The notes beneath the pieces are model-generated. The model did not search any database and had not been told where the DNA came from. It saw nothing but the letters and a program-made list of their open reading frames with translations. A stretch of DNA of 64,000 nt. It comes from Streptomyces sp. NBC_00448. Its GTDB lineage: Bacteria; Actinomycetota; Actinomycetes; Streptomycetales; Streptomycetaceae. The stretch is taken from NCBI RefSeq assembly GCF_036014115.1, contig NZ_CP107913.1, positions 2,483,001 through 2,547,000 of the forward strand, in the 5' to 3' direction. Made by a program: the position numbers and the translations under genes. Below, one piece after another: positions 1 through 9,256 of the stretch. Within the stretch, counting starts at the first letter, position 1; the number at the start of each line of letters is the position of its first letter.

Positions 1-182
1 AGCGACACCGCCTCGTCGACCTGGTCGGCCAGCCGCGAGGCGGTGGCCTCACCGCCGGTGAACAGCGCGCGGTAGATCCGGATGCGCAGCGGGTGGGTGA
101 ACACCTTCAGCGCTTCCAGGTCGGTGATGCGCGGTGCGCGATTGCGCGGTTCATGAGCCGGAGCTGCCTGTTCGTCTGCCAC
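1..182 (-). CDS. Winged-helix (ArsR/HTH_20-like) transcriptional regulator, C-terminus outside window
   Basis: Reading leftwards from a GTG at 182 gives about 60 residues before the window edge. After a short polar N-terminus comes LKVFTHPLRIRIYRAL, the typical first helices of an ArsR-like winged-helix domain, then TASRLADQVDEAVS, the start of the recognition helix-turn-helix. Family members of this kind are usually DNA-binding repressors. It diverges from a methyltransferase, and the space between holds two TTGCGCAA palindromes that could be its operator. A GGGAGG lies directly against the GTG, closer than normal for a ribosome site, so an upstream in-frame GTG is possible. The ligand and the rest of the protein cannot be seen. 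Confidence 0.7.
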   Translation of the reverse strand, partial: MADEQAAPAHEPRNRAPRITDLEALKVFTHPLRIRIYRALFTGGEATASRLADQVDEAVS

Positions 183-210
183 CCTCCCTACGGTAGATAG
201 GAAAGAAAAA

Positions 211-232
211 TTGCGCAACACTATTTGCGCAA
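211..232. promoter_or_regulatory. Paired TTGCGCAA palindromes, candidate operator
   Basis: Two identical 8-base perfect palindromes, TTGCGCAA, lie at 211-218 and 225-232, with centres 14 bases apart. Together they form a larger imperfect inverted repeat. They sit between the divergent regulator (start 182) and methyltransferase (start 309), where a dimeric winged-helix repressor would be expected to bind. The symmetry is seen directly; assignment to the neighbouring regulator is inference. Confidence 0.5.
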
Positions 233-308
233 CTTCTCTTTCCTGTCTCCGCCCGCCGATTCCCCGGACTTCCCGCGTCCGCGCCACGCCCCCGGCAGGA
301 TGGCAGCC

Positions 309-923
309 ATGTCTCTCCACGGCACCCGTGCCCACCTCGCCGACCCCGCCGACCTTCCGCCCCTGGTCGAACGCGCGGCACAGACCGCCCAGCAACTCGA
401 CTTCCCCTACTCCTGCCGGCCTGAACAGGGGCGGCTGCTGCACGCGTTGGCCGCCGGCGCGCGGCGGATCGGCGAGACCGGGACCGGCTGCGGGGTGGGG
501 CTGGCCTGGCTCGTCTCGGGGATGCGCGCCGGCGCCACCGCGGTCAGCGTCGAGCGCGACCCCGTACGGGCCGAGGCCGCCGCCAAGCTCTTCGCCCCGT
601 ACGCGCCCGACGTCAACGTGGTGTGCGCCCAGTGGACCGAGATAGCCGCGCACGGGCCGTTCGACCTGCTCGTCCTCGACGGCGGCGGCCAGGGCAAGGA
701 CGCGGGTGGCGCGGCGGCCGACCCTGCGGCCCTCCTCACGCCCGGCGGCCTGCTCGTCGTCGACGACTTCACGCCCTCCGGCGGGCAGCCCCCCACCTTC
801 CAGGGCCGCCCGGACACCGCCCGCCTGCACTGGCTGGAGCACCCCGCCCTGCACACGGTCGAGATCCCGCTCGCGCCCGACTTCGCGGTGCTCGTCGGCA
901 CCCGTTTGGGCACGGCGCTCTGA
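309..923 (+). CDS. Class I SAM-dependent O-methyltransferase-like protein
   Basis: A 204-residue protein with a Rossmann methyltransferase fold. The SAM-binding glycine motif reads ETGTGCGVGLAWL, followed by the acidic strand end VSVERD, then DLLVLDGGG and a late VVDDF strand. The pattern and length resemble small O-methyltransferases of the caffeoyl-CoA type; the substrate cannot be told. I chose ATG 309 because AGGA lies eight bases upstream; an in-frame ATG at 300 and a longer frame to 225 are alternatives. The gene ends 35 bases from hisF and is convergent with it. It may be controlled by the divergent regulator through the TTGCGCAA pair. Confidence 0.75.
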   Translation: MSLHGTRAHLADPADLPPLVERAAQTAQQLDFPYSCRPEQGRLLHALAAGARRIGETGTGCGVGLAWLVSGMRAGATAVSVERDPVRAEAAAKLFAPYAPDVNVVCAQWTEIAAHGPFDLLVLDGGGQGKDAGGAAADPAALLTPGGLLVVDDFTPSGGQPPTFQGRPDTARLHWLEHPALHTVEIPLAPDFAVLVGTRLGTAL

Positions 924-958
924 CCGCGGGAGCCGGGGCGGCGAACGGCCCGACGGCC

Positions 959-1714
959 TCAGCGGACCCGGTGACCCGCTTCCCTCAGCGCCGACTTGAC
1001 CTCGCCGATCCGCAGGTCGCCGAAGTGGAAGACGGAAGCGGCCAGCACCGCGTCCGCGCCCGCGGCCACCGCCGGCGGGAAGTCGGCGACCCGGCCGGCG
1101 CCGCCGGAGGCGATCACCGGCACGGTCACGCGGGCCCGCACCGCCGCGATCATCTCGGTGTCGTAGCCGTCCTTGGTGCCGTCCGCGTCCATCGAGTTGA
1201 GCAGGATCTCGCCGGCCCCGAGGTCGGCCGCGCGCTCCGCCCACTCCACCGCGTCGATGCCGGTGCCGCGCCGCCCGCCGTGCGTGGTGACCTCGAACGA
1301 GCCGGTCGGGGTGCGCCGGGCGTCGACCGAGAGCACCAGCACCTGGCGGCCGAACCGCTCGGCGATCTCCCGGATCAGCTCGGGCCGGGCGATCGCCGCG
1401 GTGTTCACGCCCACCTTGTCCGCGCCGGCCCGCAGCAGCTTGTCCACGTCGTCGGCGCTGCGCACCCCGCCGCCGACGGTGAGCGGGATGAAGACCTGCT
1501 CGGCGGTGCGGCGCACCACGTCGTAGGTGGTCTCCCGGTCCCCGGAGGACGCGGTGATGTCGAGGAAGGTCAACTCGTCGGCGCCCTCGGCGTCGTACAG
1601 CTTCGCCATCTCGACCGGATCGCCGGCGTCGCGCAGGTTCTGGAAGTTGACGCCCTTGACCACCCGCCCGGCGTCCACGTCCAGGCAGGGGATGACTCGG
1701 ACCGCGAGGCTCAT
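959..1714 (-). CDS. hisF: Imidazole glycerol phosphate synthase, cyclase subunit HisF
   Basis: A 251-residue (beta/alpha)8 barrel that, with HisH, turns PRFAR plus ammonia into imidazole glycerol phosphate and AICAR in histidine biosynthesis. The N-terminal [10 protein letters not shown] supplies the catalytic Asp (D12), and the second one is D131 in VLSVDARR. Phosphate-binding loops LTVGGGVRS and VIASGGAG are present. Length is normal for the family. Its ATG overlaps the stop of the upstream RidA-like gene by four bases, so translation is probably coupled. It is the last gene of the his operon here and is separated from its hisH partner by priA and the RidA-like gene. Confidence 0.97.
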   Translation of the reverse strand: MSLAVRVIPCLDVDAGRVVKGVNFQNLRDAGDPVEMAKLYDAEGADELTFLDITASSGDRETTYDVVRRTAEQVFIPLTVGGGVRSADDVDKLLRAGADKVGVNTAAIARPELIREIAERFGRQVLVLSVDARRTPTGSFEVTTHGGRRGTGIDAVEWAERAADLGAGEILLNSMDADGTKDGYDTEMIAAVRARVTVPVIASGGAGRVADFPPAVAAGADAVLAASVFHFGDLRIGEVKSALREAGHRVR

Positions 1715-2217
1715 GCGCCGCCCTCTTCTCGTTCGCCGGGCTCTACGGGCCCGCCCCGCGCGTCGCCGCGGTACGCCTCGATCTCCACCTCGACCAGCAC
1801 CCGGGAGTCCGCGAACCCCGCCACCACGACCATCGTGGCGGCCGGCCGCACCGCCCCGAACACCTCGAGATGCGCCCGGCCGACCTCGTCGGCGTCCCGC
1901 GCGTGGCTGAGGTACATCCGGGTCCGGATCACGCTGCCGGCGTCCAGGCCGAACGGCTCCAGCGCGGACAGCGCGCTGCGGAAGGCGCTGATCGTCTGGT
2001 CGTACGGCTCGGCGTCGCCCGGGACGGTGCCGCTGGTGGGCGCCGGCATGATCCCGGCCACGATGACCCGGTCACCCGCCGCGACCACGCGGGAGGAGCC
2101 GATCGCCTCCTCCCAGGAGCTGTCGTCCGAACGGACACGGTGCACCTGCGGGGATCGCGCGGACTCCGGGGAATCCTGGGTTTCCGGGGATTCCGGGACT
2201 TCCGGGGACTCGGTCAT
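1711..2217 (-). CDS. RidA/YjgF-family protein within the his operon
   Basis: A 168-residue protein. The first 30 or so residues are a Ser/Pro/Glu-rich repeat (ESPE, SPES), followed by a RidA-like domain with [39 protein letters not shown] and [13 protein letters not shown]. RidA proteins hydrolyse reactive enamine/imine intermediates made by PLP enzymes, but many paralogues lack this activity, and I cannot confirm the catalytic arginine. It overlaps the end of priA and the start of hisF by four bases each (ATGA), so it is translated with them. A protective or assembly role in the pathway is inference from position. Confidence 0.85.
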   Translation of the reverse strand: MTESPEVPESPETQDSPESARSPQVHRVRSDDSSWEEAIGSSRVVAAGDRVIVAGIMPAPTSGTVPGDAEPYDQTISAFRSALSALEPFGLDAGSVIRTRMYLSHARDADEVGRAHLEVFGAVRPAATMVVVAGFADSRVLVEVEIEAYRGDARGGPVEPGEREEGGA

Positions 2218-2939
2218 CGGGAAACAGCCTCCAGGGCTTCTTGAAGCGTGAACGCCTCCGCGTAGAGCGCCTTCCCGACGATCGCGCCTTCCACGCCCTT
2301 CGGGACGAGCGTGGCGATCGCCCGCAGGTCGTCGAGGCTGGAGACGCCGCCGGAGGCGACCACGGGCTTGTCGGTGGCCGCGCACACGTTCTCCAGCAGC
2401 TCCAGGTTGGGGCCCTGGAGGGTGCCGTCCTTCGCGATGTCGGTCACGACGTACCGCGCGCAGCCCTCGGAGTCCAGCCGGGCCAGCGTCTCGTACAGGT
2501 CGCCGCCGTCGCGGGTCCAGCCGCGGCCGCGCAGCGTGGTGCCGCGCACGTCGAGGCCGACCGCGATCCGGTCGCCGTACTCGGCGATCACCTTGGCCAC
2601 CCACTCCGGGCTCTCCAGCGCGGCCGTGCCGAGGTTGACCCGGGTGCAGCCGGTGGCCAGCGCCGCCGCGAGGCTGTCGTCGTCACGGATGCCGCCGGAC
2701 AGCTCGACCTTGATGTCCATGGTCCGGGCCACCCCGGCGATCAGGTCGCGGTTGTCGCCGGTGCCGAACGCCGCGTCGAGGTCGACCAGATGCAGCCACT
2801 CCGCGCCCGCCTGCTGCCAGGCCAGCGCCGCGGCGAGCGGGTCGCCGTAGGAGGTCTCCGAGCCGGACTCGCCGTGCACCAGGCGGACGGCCTGGCCGTC
2901 GCGGACGTCGACGGCGGGGAGGAGTTCGAGCGTGCTCAT
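2214..2939 (-). CDS. priA: Bifunctional HisA/TrpF isomerase PriA
   Basis: A 241-residue (beta/alpha)8 barrel. In actinobacteria PriA does two Amadori isomerisations, ProFAR to PRFAR in histidine synthesis and phosphoribosylanthranilate to CdRP in tryptophan synthesis. Visible marks are the catalytic D11 in [10 protein letters not shown]19, [17 protein letters not shown] around D130 and the second catalytic Asp D171 in DIAKDGTL. I chose ATG 2939 because it gives the normal length and begins with the conserved [10 protein letters not shown]; the longer frame to 3047 only adds Arg/Asp-rich translation of spacer repeats. The downstream RidA-like gene starts inside its stop codon. Confidence 0.95.
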   Translation of the reverse strand: MSTLELLPAVDVRDGQAVRLVHGESGSETSYGDPLAAALAWQQAGAEWLHLVDLDAAFGTGDNRDLIAGVARTMDIKVELSGGIRDDDSLAAALATGCTRVNLGTAALESPEWVAKVIAEYGDRIAVGLDVRGTTLRGRGWTRDGGDLYETLARLDSEGCARYVVTDIAKDGTLQGPNLELLENVCAATDKPVVASGGVSSLDDLRAIATLVPKGVEGAIVGKALYAEAFTLQEALEAVSR

Positions 2940-3136
2940 CGGAATGCGGTCCTCGGGGGATCGGTCGGATGCGGGGCGGTCGGTCGTACGGTCATACGGT
3001 CGGTCGGTGAGCCGGTGGTCCGGCAGCCGGCCGGTCCGCCGGCCCATCGGCGCCAGGCGGTCGAGCGGAACTTCAGCCGGCCCGGACGCGCGCCCGGCCG
3101 GGGTGCCGGCGACATCTGCGGTGCCGGCCGCGGGTG
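2940..3136. other. Spacer inside his operon with GGTCGG/TACGGTC reiterations
   Basis: This 197-base gap between hisH and priA is the largest break in the operon. It is rich in short reiterations of CGGTCGGTCG and TACGGTC (about 2958-3008) and in GCCGGC/CCGGCC half-palindromes (3015-3125) that could form hairpins. No coding sequence of its own is convincing. It could hold an internal promoter or an RNA-processing or attenuating structure. Confidence 0.5.
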
Positions 3137-3775
3137 TCAGAGCGTGTCGAGCCAGTTCTCCAGCAGCCGCGCACCCGCGTCACCGGACTTCTCCGGGTGG
3201 AACTGGGTGGCCCACAGCGCGCCGTTCTCCACCGCGGCCACGAACGGCTCGCCGTGCGTGGTCCAGGCGACCTTGGGCGAGCGGATGGCGCTGGTCGAGG
3301 GCGGCATCTCCCACTCGCGCACCGCGTAGGAGTGCACGAAGTAGAACCGGGCGTCCTCGTCGAGGCCGGCGAACTGACGAGAGTCCTGCGGGGCCTTGAC
3401 GGTGTTCCAGCCCATGTGCGGGACGACCGGCGCGCGCAGCGGGGCGACGGTGCCGGGCCACTCGTCCAGGCCCTCGCTCTCCACGCCGTGCTCGATGCCG
3501 CGGCTGAAGAGCACCTGCATGCCGACGCAGATGCCCAGCACCGGGCGCCCGCCCGCCAGCCGGCGACCCACGATCCAGTCGCCGCGGACCTTCCTGATGC
3601 CCTCCATGCAGGCGTCGAAGGCACCGACGCCGGGCACCAACAGCCCGTCGGCGTCCATCGCCCTGCGGTAGTCCGCGGTGATCTCCACCTCGGCGCCGGC
3701 CCGGGCCAGCGCCCGCTCGGCGGACCGTACGTTGCCGAACCCGTAGTCGAGGACGACGACGCTCTTGCTCGTCAT
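3137..3775 (-). CDS. hisH: Imidazole glycerol phosphate synthase, glutamine amidotransferase subunit HisH
   Basis: A 212-residue class I glutamine amidotransferase that feeds ammonia to HisF. The nucleophile is C83 in LGICVGMQ, and the catalytic His/Glu pair is H193 and E195 in QFHPEKSG. The N-terminal [13 protein letters not shown] and the PHMGWNTV segment are typical of HisH. Length is normal. It lies 13 bases downstream of a 50-residue membrane ORF and is followed by a 197-base spacer before priA. Confidence 0.97.
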   Translation of the reverse strand: MTSKSVVVLDYGFGNVRSAERALARAGAEVEITADYRRAMDADGLLVPGVGAFDACMEGIRKVRGDWIVGRRLAGGRPVLGICVGMQVLFSRGIEHGVESEGLDEWPGTVAPLRAPVVPHMGWNTVKAPQDSRQFAGLDEDARFYFVHSYAVREWEMPPSTSAIRSPKVAWTTHGEPFVAAVENGALWATQFHPEKSGDAGARLLENWLDTL

Positions 3776-3788
3776 GGCCGCGCCCCCT

Positions 3789-3941
3789 TCACAGTTGGAG
3801 CAGCCCGGTGACGAGCGCCATCACCGAACCGACCGCGAGCAGCGTGATCAGGCTCCTGGACTGCTTCTGCTTCCAGAACGAGTAGACCCCGCCGGCCAGG
3901 AACAGCCCCAGCAGGATGAAGAGGGATGACCCCTTGTTCAT
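3789..3941 (-). CDS. Small (50 aa) membrane protein encoded between hisB and hisH
   Basis: A 50-residue protein, MNKGSS... to ...TGLLQL, with two hydrophobic segments (about residues 5-20 and 32-49) split by a basic WKQKQSRS loop, which predicts a two-helix membrane hairpin. Its ATG overlaps the hisB stop by four bases and hisH follows 13 bases later, so it is part of the his transcript. I do not recognise a family. The tight coupling and clean hydrophobic pattern argue that it is a real gene. A role in histidine metabolism is unproven. Confidence 0.75.
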   Translation of the reverse strand: MNKGSSLFILLGLFLAGGVYSFWKQKQSRSLITLLAVGSVMALVTGLLQL

Positions 3942-4531
3942 AGCGCGCCCTTCGTCGACGGCAGGATGCCCGCGGCGCGCGGATCGCGCTCGCTGGCGTA
4001 GCGCAGGGCCCGGGCCAGCGCCTTGAACTGGCACTCCACGATGTGGTGCGCGTTGCGCCCGTAGGGCACGTGGACGTGCAGGGCGACCTGTGCCTGGGCG
4101 ACGAAGGACTCCAGGATGTGCCGGGTCATCGTGGTGTCAAAGGAGCCGATCATCGGCGCCATGTGCTCGGGCTCGGTGTGCACCAGGTAGGGGCGGCCGG
4201 ACAGGTCGACGGTGACCTGGGCGAGCGACTCGTCCAGCGGCACCGTGCAGTTGCCGAACCGGTAGATGCCGACCTTGTCGCCGAGCGCCTGCTTGAACGC
4301 GGCGCCCAGCGCGAGCGCGGTGTCCTCGATCGTGTGGTGCGTGTCGATGTGCAGGTCGCCCTCGGTCTTCACGGTGAGGTCGAACAGGCCGTGCCGGCCG
4401 AGCTGGTCGAGCATGTGGTCGTAGAAACCCACGCCGGTCGAGACGGAGACCTGCCCGGTGCCGTCGAGGTCGATCTCGACGACGGTGGACGTCTCCTTGG
4501 TGGTGCGCTCCACGCGGCCCACGCGGGTCAT
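3938..4531 (-). CDS. hisB: Imidazoleglycerol-phosphate dehydratase HisB
   Basis: A 197-residue monofunctional dehydratase that converts imidazole glycerol phosphate to imidazole acetol phosphate. Both metal-binding repeats are visible: [14 protein letters not shown] with [10 protein letters not shown] in the first half, and [12 protein letters not shown] with [17 protein letters not shown] in the second. It lacks the N-terminal phosphatase domain of the enterobacterial fusion. Its ATG overlaps the hisC stop by four bases, and its own stop overlaps the ATG of the small membrane ORF. Confidence 0.98.
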   Translation of the reverse strand: MTRVGRVERTTKETSTVVEIDLDGTGQVSVSTGVGFYDHMLDQLGRHGLFDLTVKTEGDLHIDTHHTIEDTALALGAAFKQALGDKVGIYRFGNCTVPLDESLAQVTVDLSGRPYLVHTEPEHMAPMIGSFDTTMTRHILESFVAQAQVALHVHVPYGRNAHHIVECQFKALARALRYASERDPRAAGILPSTKGAL

Positions 4532-5676
4532 GCGGACTCCTTGTCGGTGCGGCTGTCGCCGCCGCTGTGCTCGGTGCTGTACGTCGTGAACACGGCCTTC
4601 GCCGCGTCCAGGAACGCGCTGTTCTCGCTGGGGGTGCCGGTCGAGACCCGCAGCCAGCCGGGGACGCCGTTGTCGCGGATGAGGACGCCGTGGTCGAGGA
4701 CGGCCTGCCAGGCGGCGTGGCTGTCGGCGAACCGGCCGAACTGGACGAAGTTCGCGTCCGAGTCGGTGACCTGGTAGCCGATCGCGCGCAACTCGCCGAC
4801 CAGCCGGTCGCGTTCGACCTTGAGCTGCTCGACGTAGCCGAGCAGCGTGTCGGTGTACTCCAGCGCGGCGAGCGCGGTGGCCTGGGTGACCGACGACAGG
4901 TGGTACGGCAGCCGCACCAGTTGGACGGCCTCCACCACGGCCGGGTCGGCCGCCAGGTAGCCCAGCCGCAGGCCCGCCGCGCCGAACGCCTTGGACATGG
5001 TGCGGGTCAGCACCAGGTTCGGCCGGCCGTCGATCAGCGGCAGCAGCGACGGCTGGTGCGAGAACTCGCCGTACGCCTCGTCCACCACCACCAGCGACGG
5101 CTTCGCGGCCTGCGCGGCGTCGTACAGCGCCAGGACGGTCTCGGCGTCGGTCGCCGTCCCGGTCGGGTTGTTCGGGGAGCAGATGAACACGACGTCGGGG
5201 CGGAGCGCGGCGATCTCGCGGCGGGCGGCGTCGGTGTCGATGGTGAAGTCGGCGTGCCGCGGCCCGGAGACCCAGCCGGTGCCCGTGCCGCGGGAGATCA
5301 GCGCGTGCATGGAGTACGACGGCTCGAAGCCGATCGCGGTGCGGCCGGGCCCGCCGAACGCCTGGAGGAGTTGCTGGATCACCTCGTTGGAGCCGTTGGC
5401 GGCCCAGACCTGGGCGGTGCCGACCTGGTGGCCGGCGGTGCGGCTGAGGTAGCCGGCCAGTTCGGTGCGCAGCTCGACCGCGTCGCGGTCCGGGTAGCGG
5501 TTGAGCCCGCGGGCGGCCTCGGCGACGCGCTCGGCGATCCGGGCGACCAGCGGCTCGGGCAGCGGGTAGGGGTTCTCGTTGGTGTTCAGCCGCACCGGCA
5601 CGTCCAGTTGCGGGGCGCCGTACGCGGACTGGCCGCGCAGTTCGTCGCGCAGCGGCAGGTCGTCGAGGGAGGTCAC
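4528..5676 (-). CDS. hisC: Histidinol-phosphate aminotransferase HisC
   Basis: A 382-residue fold-type I PLP aminotransferase that makes L-histidinol phosphate. Typical marks are [13 protein letters not shown] near the N-terminus, [30 protein letters not shown] and the PLP-lysine motif [17 protein letters not shown], followed by the phosphate-binding arginine. I chose the GTG at 5676 because it overlaps the hisD stop (GTGA), giving the same coupling used elsewhere in the operon, and yields a normal N-terminus. Open frame further upstream is hisD read in another frame. Confidence 0.96.
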   Translation of the reverse strand: MTSLDDLPLRDELRGQSAYGAPQLDVPVRLNTNENPYPLPEPLVARIAERVAEAARGLNRYPDRDAVELRTELAGYLSRTAGHQVGTAQVWAANGSNEVIQQLLQAFGGPGRTAIGFEPSYSMHALISRGTGTGWVSGPRHADFTIDTDAARREIAALRPDVVFICSPNNPTGTATDAETVLALYDAAQAAKPSLVVVDEAYGEFSHQPSLLPLIDGRPNLVLTRTMSKAFGAAGLRLGYLAADPAVVEAVQLVRLPYHLSSVTQATALAALEYTDTLLGYVEQLKVERDRLVGELRAIGYQVTDSDANFVQFGRFADSHAAWQAVLDHGVLIRDNGVPGWLRVSTGTPSENSAFLDAAKAVFTTYSTEHSGGDSRTDKESA

Positions 5677-6980
5677 GATCCGCCTCCGAACCGTACGGTG
5701 ACGGCGGAGCCGTGCGCGGGCAGGTCCTCGGCGCCGGCCAGCGCCACCACGTGGTGGGCGACCTCGGCGAGCGCCTCGCGGGAGTAGTCCACGACGTGGA
5801 TGCCGCGCAGGAAGGACTGCACGGACAGGCCCGAGGAGTGGCAGGCGCAGCCGCCGGTGGGCAGCACGTGGTTGGAGCCGGCGCAGTAGTCGCCGAGCGA
5901 GACGGGGGCGTGCGGGCCGACGAAGACCGCGCCGGCGTTGCGTACCCGGGCAGCGAGGGCGGCGGCGTCCTGGGTCTGGATCTCCAGGTGCTCGGCCGCG
6001 TAGGCGTCGACGACCTCCAGGCCCTGCTCCAGGGTGTCGACCAGCACCGTGGCGGACTGGCGGCCGGAGAGCGCGGCGGTGATCCGCTCGCGGTGCTTGG
6101 CGGCGGCGACCTGGACGTCGAGTTCCTTGTCGACGGCGGCGGCGAGTTCCGCGGAGGTGGTGACCAGCACCGCGGCGGCGAGGGTGTCGTGCTCGGCCTG
6201 GCTGATCAGGTCGGCGGCCACGAAGCCGGGGTCGGCGGAGGCGTCGGCGAGGATGGCGATCTCGGTCGGTCCGGCCTCGGCGTCGATGCCGATCCGGCCC
6301 TTGAGCAGGCGCTTGGCGGCGGCCACGTAGATGTTGCCGGGGCCGGTGACGAGGTTGACCGCGCGGCACTCGTCGGTGCCGTAGGCGAACATGGCGATCG
6401 CCTGGGCGCCGCCGGCCGCGTAGACCTCGTCGACGCCGAGCAGGGCGCAGGCGGCGAGCACCGGCGCCGAGGGCAGCCCGGTGTCCTTCTGCGGCGGGGA
6501 GGAGACGGCGACACCTTCGACGCCGGCCTCCTGCGCGGGCACCACGTTCATCACCACGGAGGACGCGTACGCGGCCAGGCCACCCGGGACGTACAGCCCG
6601 ACCCGCTGCACCGGCACCCATCGCTCGGTGACGGTGCCGCCGGGCACCACCTGCGTGGTGGTGTCGCTGCGGCGCTGGTCGTGGTGGACGATCCGGGCCC
6701 GGCGGATGGACTCCTCCAGGGCGGCGCGCACCTCGGGGTCGAGCTGGGCGAGGGCGTCGGCGAGGGCCTGCGCGGGCACCCGCAGCCGCTCCGGCCGCAC
6801 TCCGTCGAACCGCTCGCCGTAGTCGATCACCGCGGCGCTGCCACGATGGCGGACGTCCTCGCAGATGGGCCGCACGGCGTCGAGCGCGGCCTCCACGTCG
6901 AACTCGGCCCGGGGCAGCAGGTCGCGGTCGATGCCACCGTCGGGGAAGGCGGCACCGCGCAGATCGATTCGGGAGATCAC
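5673..6980 (-). CDS. hisD: Histidinol dehydrogenase HisD
   Basis: A 435-residue NAD-dependent, zinc-containing enzyme that oxidises histidinol to histidine in two steps. Visible motifs are [54 protein letters not shown] and the C-terminal [21 protein letters not shown] chose GTG 6980, giving the usual actinobacterial start ISRIDLRG. It has no good ribosome site but has TACACT (6988-6993) seven bases upstream, as for a leaderless message. A longer start at 7028 is possible. It is the first gene of the his operon. Confidence 0.95.
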   Translation of the reverse strand: MISRIDLRGAAFPDGGIDRDLLPRAEFDVEAALDAVRPICEDVRHRGSAAVIDYGERFDGVRPERLRVPAQALADALAQLDPEVRAALEESIRRARIVHHDQRRSDTTTQVVPGGTVTERWVPVQRVGLYVPGGLAAYASSVVMNVVPAQEAGVEGVAVSSPPQKDTGLPSAPVLAACALLGVDEVYAAGGAQAIAMFAYGTDECRAVNLVTGPGNIYVAAAKRLLKGRIGIDAEAGPTEIAILADASADPGFVAADLISQAEHDTLAAAVLVTTSAELAAAVDKELDVQVAAAKHRERITAALSGRQSATVLVDTLEQGLEVVDAYAAEHLEIQTQDAAALAARVRNAGAVFVGPHAPVSLGDYCAGSNHVLPTGGCACHSSGLSVQSFLRGIHVVDYSREALAEVAHHVVALAGAEDLPAHGSAVTVRFGGGS

Positions 6981-6993
6981 GCTGCCAAGTGTA
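6981..6993 (-). promoter_or_regulatory. Probable -10 element of a leaderless his operon promoter
   Basis: On the minus strand TACACT (6988-6993) is followed by seven bases and then the hisD GTG, so transcription would begin at or next to the start codon. No convincing -35 hexamer is visible at the usual distance. The same layout appears before several other genes in this window. Confidence 0.45.
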
Positions 6994-7155
6994 GAGACCC
7001 GCTCGCCGCCCCCGTTCCGCGGTTCCACTCCGTGATACGGTCCACGGTCGCCGAGCCGCGCCCGACGGGCTGCCGCCGCGCGGTCGCGCCGCAGGTGGGA
7101 CGCGGGTGCCGGGAAGGGTGCCGAACGGGGGCGTACTGCCCGTACGCTGGCCGCT

Positions 7156-7872
7156 GTGACCGATCGCCTTCCGCTCTTCCCGCTCAGTTCGCCGCTGTTC
7201 CCGGGGCTGGTACTGCCGCTGAACGTCTTCGAGGAGCGCTACCGCGCGCTGGTGCGCGACCTGCGGGCGCTGCCGGAGGACGCGCCGCGGCGGTTCGGGG
7301 TGGTGGCGATCAAGAACGGCCAGGAGATCGCGCCGACCGGTCAGGAGGGCCGGGCCACCGGTCCGGCCGCGGGCCTGGGCGACGACCCGCTCGCGGCGCT
7401 GTACGGCTTCGGCTGCGTCGCCGACGTGGCGGACATCGTGGACAGCGGCGACGGCGGCTTCCGGATGCACGCGACCGGCATCGTACGGTTCCGGCTCCTG
7501 TCGGTGGACGCGTCCGGCGCGTATCTGACCGGCGAGGTGGAGGAGCTGGCGGAGGAGGCGGGCACCGGGGCGGGCGCGCTGGCGCCCGAGGTGACCCGGG
7601 CCTTCCGCACCTACCAGAAGCGGCTGGCCGGGTCGCGCGAACGCAGCCTGTCCTCGCAGGAGTTCACCGACAACCCGACGGTGCTGTCGTATCTGGTGGC
7701 GGCCACGATGATCGCCGAGACGCCGGCGAAGCAGCGGTTGCTGGAGGCGCCGGACTCGGCCGCCCGGCTCACCGAGGAGCTGCGGCTGCTGCGCCGGGAG
7801 AGCGCGGTCATCGAGAAGCTGCCGTCGCTGCCCGCGGTGGATCTGACCCAGCAGCCGATCTGCGCGAACTGA
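7156..7872 (+). CDS. LON substrate-binding (N-terminal LAN) domain protein
   Basis: A 238-residue protein that starts [26 protein letters not shown], the typical opening of the Lon N-terminal substrate-binding domain. The AAA+ and protease domains of Lon are absent, so it is a stand-alone domain of the kind found beside hisD in actinobacteria. Its partner and role are unknown. The GTG start has TACGCT seven bases upstream (7143-7148) and no ribosome site, which suggests a leaderless transcript. It diverges from hisD and is followed 18 bases later by a YbaK-type gene. Confidence 0.85.
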   Translation: MTDRLPLFPLSSPLFPGLVLPLNVFEERYRALVRDLRALPEDAPRRFGVVAIKNGQEIAPTGQEGRATGPAAGLGDDPLAALYGFGCVADVADIVDSGDGGFRMHATGIVRFRLLSVDASGAYLTGEVEELAEEAGTGAGALAPEVTRAFRTYQKRLAGSRERSLSSQEFTDNPTVLSYLVAATMIAETPAKQRLLEAPDSAARLTEELRLLRRESAVIEKLPSLPAVDLTQQPICAN

Positions 7873-7890
7873 CCTGGCAGGCTTCGGGGC

Positions 7891-8433
7891 ATGGCGAAGA
7901 AGTCCCGTACCGGCGGCACCCTCCCCCTGCCTTCGGCGGGGGGACCCCCGGCGACCGTCGCGCTGCGCGTCCTCGAAGAGGCCGGCGTGCCCTACACCCT
8001 GCACGCCTACGCGCACGACCCGTCCTCCGAGCTGTCCTACGGCGAGGAGGCCGCGGCCGCGCTCGGCACGGACCAGGGCCGGGTGTTCAAGACGCTCGTC
8101 GCGGAGGTGGACGGCGCGCTGACGGTGGCGGTGGTGCCGGTGTCCGGCTCGCTGGACCTCAAGGCGCTGGCGTCGGCGGCCGGCGGCAAGCGCGCGGCGA
8201 TGGCCGACCCGGCGGCAGCCGAGCGGAGCAGCGGCTACGTACGCGGCGGCATCTCCCCGCTCGGCCAGCGCAAGGCGCTGCCGACGGTGGTGGACGCCAC
8301 CGCGCTGTCCCATCCGACGGTCTTCGTGTCCGCGGGCAAGCGGGGCCTGGAGGTGGAGCTGGCACCGGCCGCGCTGGTGGAGCTCACCGCCGCGGCCACC
8401 GCCCCGCTGCTCCGTCCGGGCACCCGCGGCTGA
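7891..8433 (+). CDS. ybaK: YbaK/EbsC-type aminoacyl-tRNA deacylase
   Basis: A 180-residue protein of the YbaK family, which hydrolyses mischarged tRNA, classically Cys-tRNA(Pro). Family features are HAYAHDPSS with [38 protein letters not shown], the [14 protein letters not shown] substrate pocket and [13 protein letters not shown]. Residues 11-20 ([10 protein letters not shown]) are encoded by a GC-rich repeat-like block (7921-7950) that resembles dispersed intergenic repeats elsewhere in the window and seems to be inserted in frame near the N-terminus. The stop lies one base from the stop of the convergent membrane-protein gene. Confidence 0.9.
   Translation: MAKKSRTGGTLPLPSAGGPPATVALRVLEEAGVPYTLHAYAHDPSSELSYGEEAAAALGTDQGRVFKTLVAEVDGALTVAVVPVSGSLDLKALASAAGGKRAAMADPAAAERSSGYVRGGISPLGQRKALPTVVDATALSHPTVFVSAGKRGLEVELAPAALVELTAAATAPLLRPGTRG
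7921..7950 (+). repeat. Dispersed GC-rich repeat block embedded in the ybaK coding sequence
   Basis: The stretch begins CTCCCCCTGCCTTCGGC and ends in GGGGGACCCCC. The same core, CTCCCCC...GCCTTCGGCG...GGGG...CCCCC, occurs in reverse orientation inside the 29069-29270 element (about 29187-29214). It is 30 bases, a multiple of three, and encodes residues 11-20 without breaking the ybaK frame. Confidence 0.55.
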
Positions 8434-8434
8434 C

Positions 8435-9211
8435 TCACTCGGTCCAGGTGCCCGTGTACGACTCGTCGCGGGGCCCGAACGCGTAGGTCAGTGCGGAGTG
8501 CACCAGCATCGCGGCGGCCGGCCAGACCACGATCGCGACCTTGGCGCGCAGTTCCAGCGGGCCGTCGAAGACCACCTTCGGCCCGACCTGCTTGGCGTGC
8601 GCGACGATGTTCGTGGTCGGGCCGAGCCACACGCCCAGCCGCCAGCCGATGACGGAGGCGACCGCGCCGCCGACCGCCAGACCGAACACGACCCCGAGGC
8701 CGCCCCTGCGGTAGCGCCAGAACACCGCGGCGGCGGTGAGCGCGCCGAGGATCAGCGCGATCACCACGAACGTGCCGTCGCCGCCTATCGCCTCCTCGCC
8801 CTCGGTGTCCTTGAGGTAGACCGCCTGCCCGTCGGAGACCATCGGCACCCGCGGCGACAGCCACAGCCAGAACAGCCCGAGGATGATCCCGCAGATCGCG
8901 ACGAGGACGGCGACGATCAGCCCGTTGCGCAGCGCGGTGCGCACCGTGTCCCGGTCCGGCTCGACCTTGTACGGCGCGAGCGAGGCGCCGTCGCCGACGG
9001 GGTACGGCGAGAGCTGCGGGCCGGGCGGGCCCTGCGGACTCGCGTGGTTCTGCGCGCTGTCGGAACCCCGCGCGCTGTCGGAACCCCGCGGGCTCTCGGG
9101 ACCCCGCGGGCCGTCGGGACTCTGCGGGCCGTGCCGGCTCTCGGACTGCGAGGGCTCGGGCTGCGGGGGCCCGGAGTGCGGAGGCTCGGGAGGAGTCAGA
9201 GGAGCGGTCAC
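8435..9211 (-). CDS. Multi-pass membrane protein with Pro/Ser/Gly-rich N-terminus
   Basis: A 258-residue protein. Residues 1 to about 75 are Pro/Ser/Gln-rich with short repeats ([14 protein letters not shown]). Four hydrophobic segments follow: about 95-117 ([20 protein letters not shown]), 147-165, 170-192 and 222-240. The polar loop between the first two ([16 protein letters not shown]) is probably extracellular. I do not recognise a function; the layout resembles actinobacterial membrane proteins of unknown role. The start is GTG 9211. It is 45 bases downstream of the ABC permease gene, with a hairpin between them. Confidence 0.75.
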   Translation of the reverse strand: MTAPLTPPEPPHSGPPQPEPSQSESRHGPQSPDGPRGPESPRGSDSARGSDSAQNHASPQGPPGPQLSPYPVGDGASLAPYKVEPDRDTVRTALRNGLIVAVLVAICGIILGLFWLWLSPRVPMVSDGQAVYLKDTEGEEAIGGDGTFVVIALILGALTAAAVFWRYRRGGLGVVFGLAVGGAVASVIGWRLGVWLGPTTNIVAHAKQVGPKVVFDGPLELRAKVAIVVWPAAAMLVHSALTYAFGPRDESYTGTWTE

Positions 9212-9221
9212 CAGGCCATCG

Positions 9222-9239
9222 TGCCAGGTGTTCCTGGCA
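9222..9239. terminator. Short perfect hairpin after the ABC permease gene
   Basis: TGCCAGG, a 4-base loop, then CCTGGCA: a perfect 7-base stem between the permease stop (9257) and the next minus-strand start (9211). It could be a weak terminator for the ABC operon or an operator for the downstream gene. There is no T-run. Confidence 0.4.
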
Positions 9240-9256
9240 ACCGCCCCACCGGCCGG

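Noticed and set aside
5677..8313. Upstream extension of the hisC frame
   Set aside because: It reads through hisD, the LON-domain gene and ybaK in the wrong frame or strand. The GTG at 5676 overlaps the hisD stop and gives the normal HisC.
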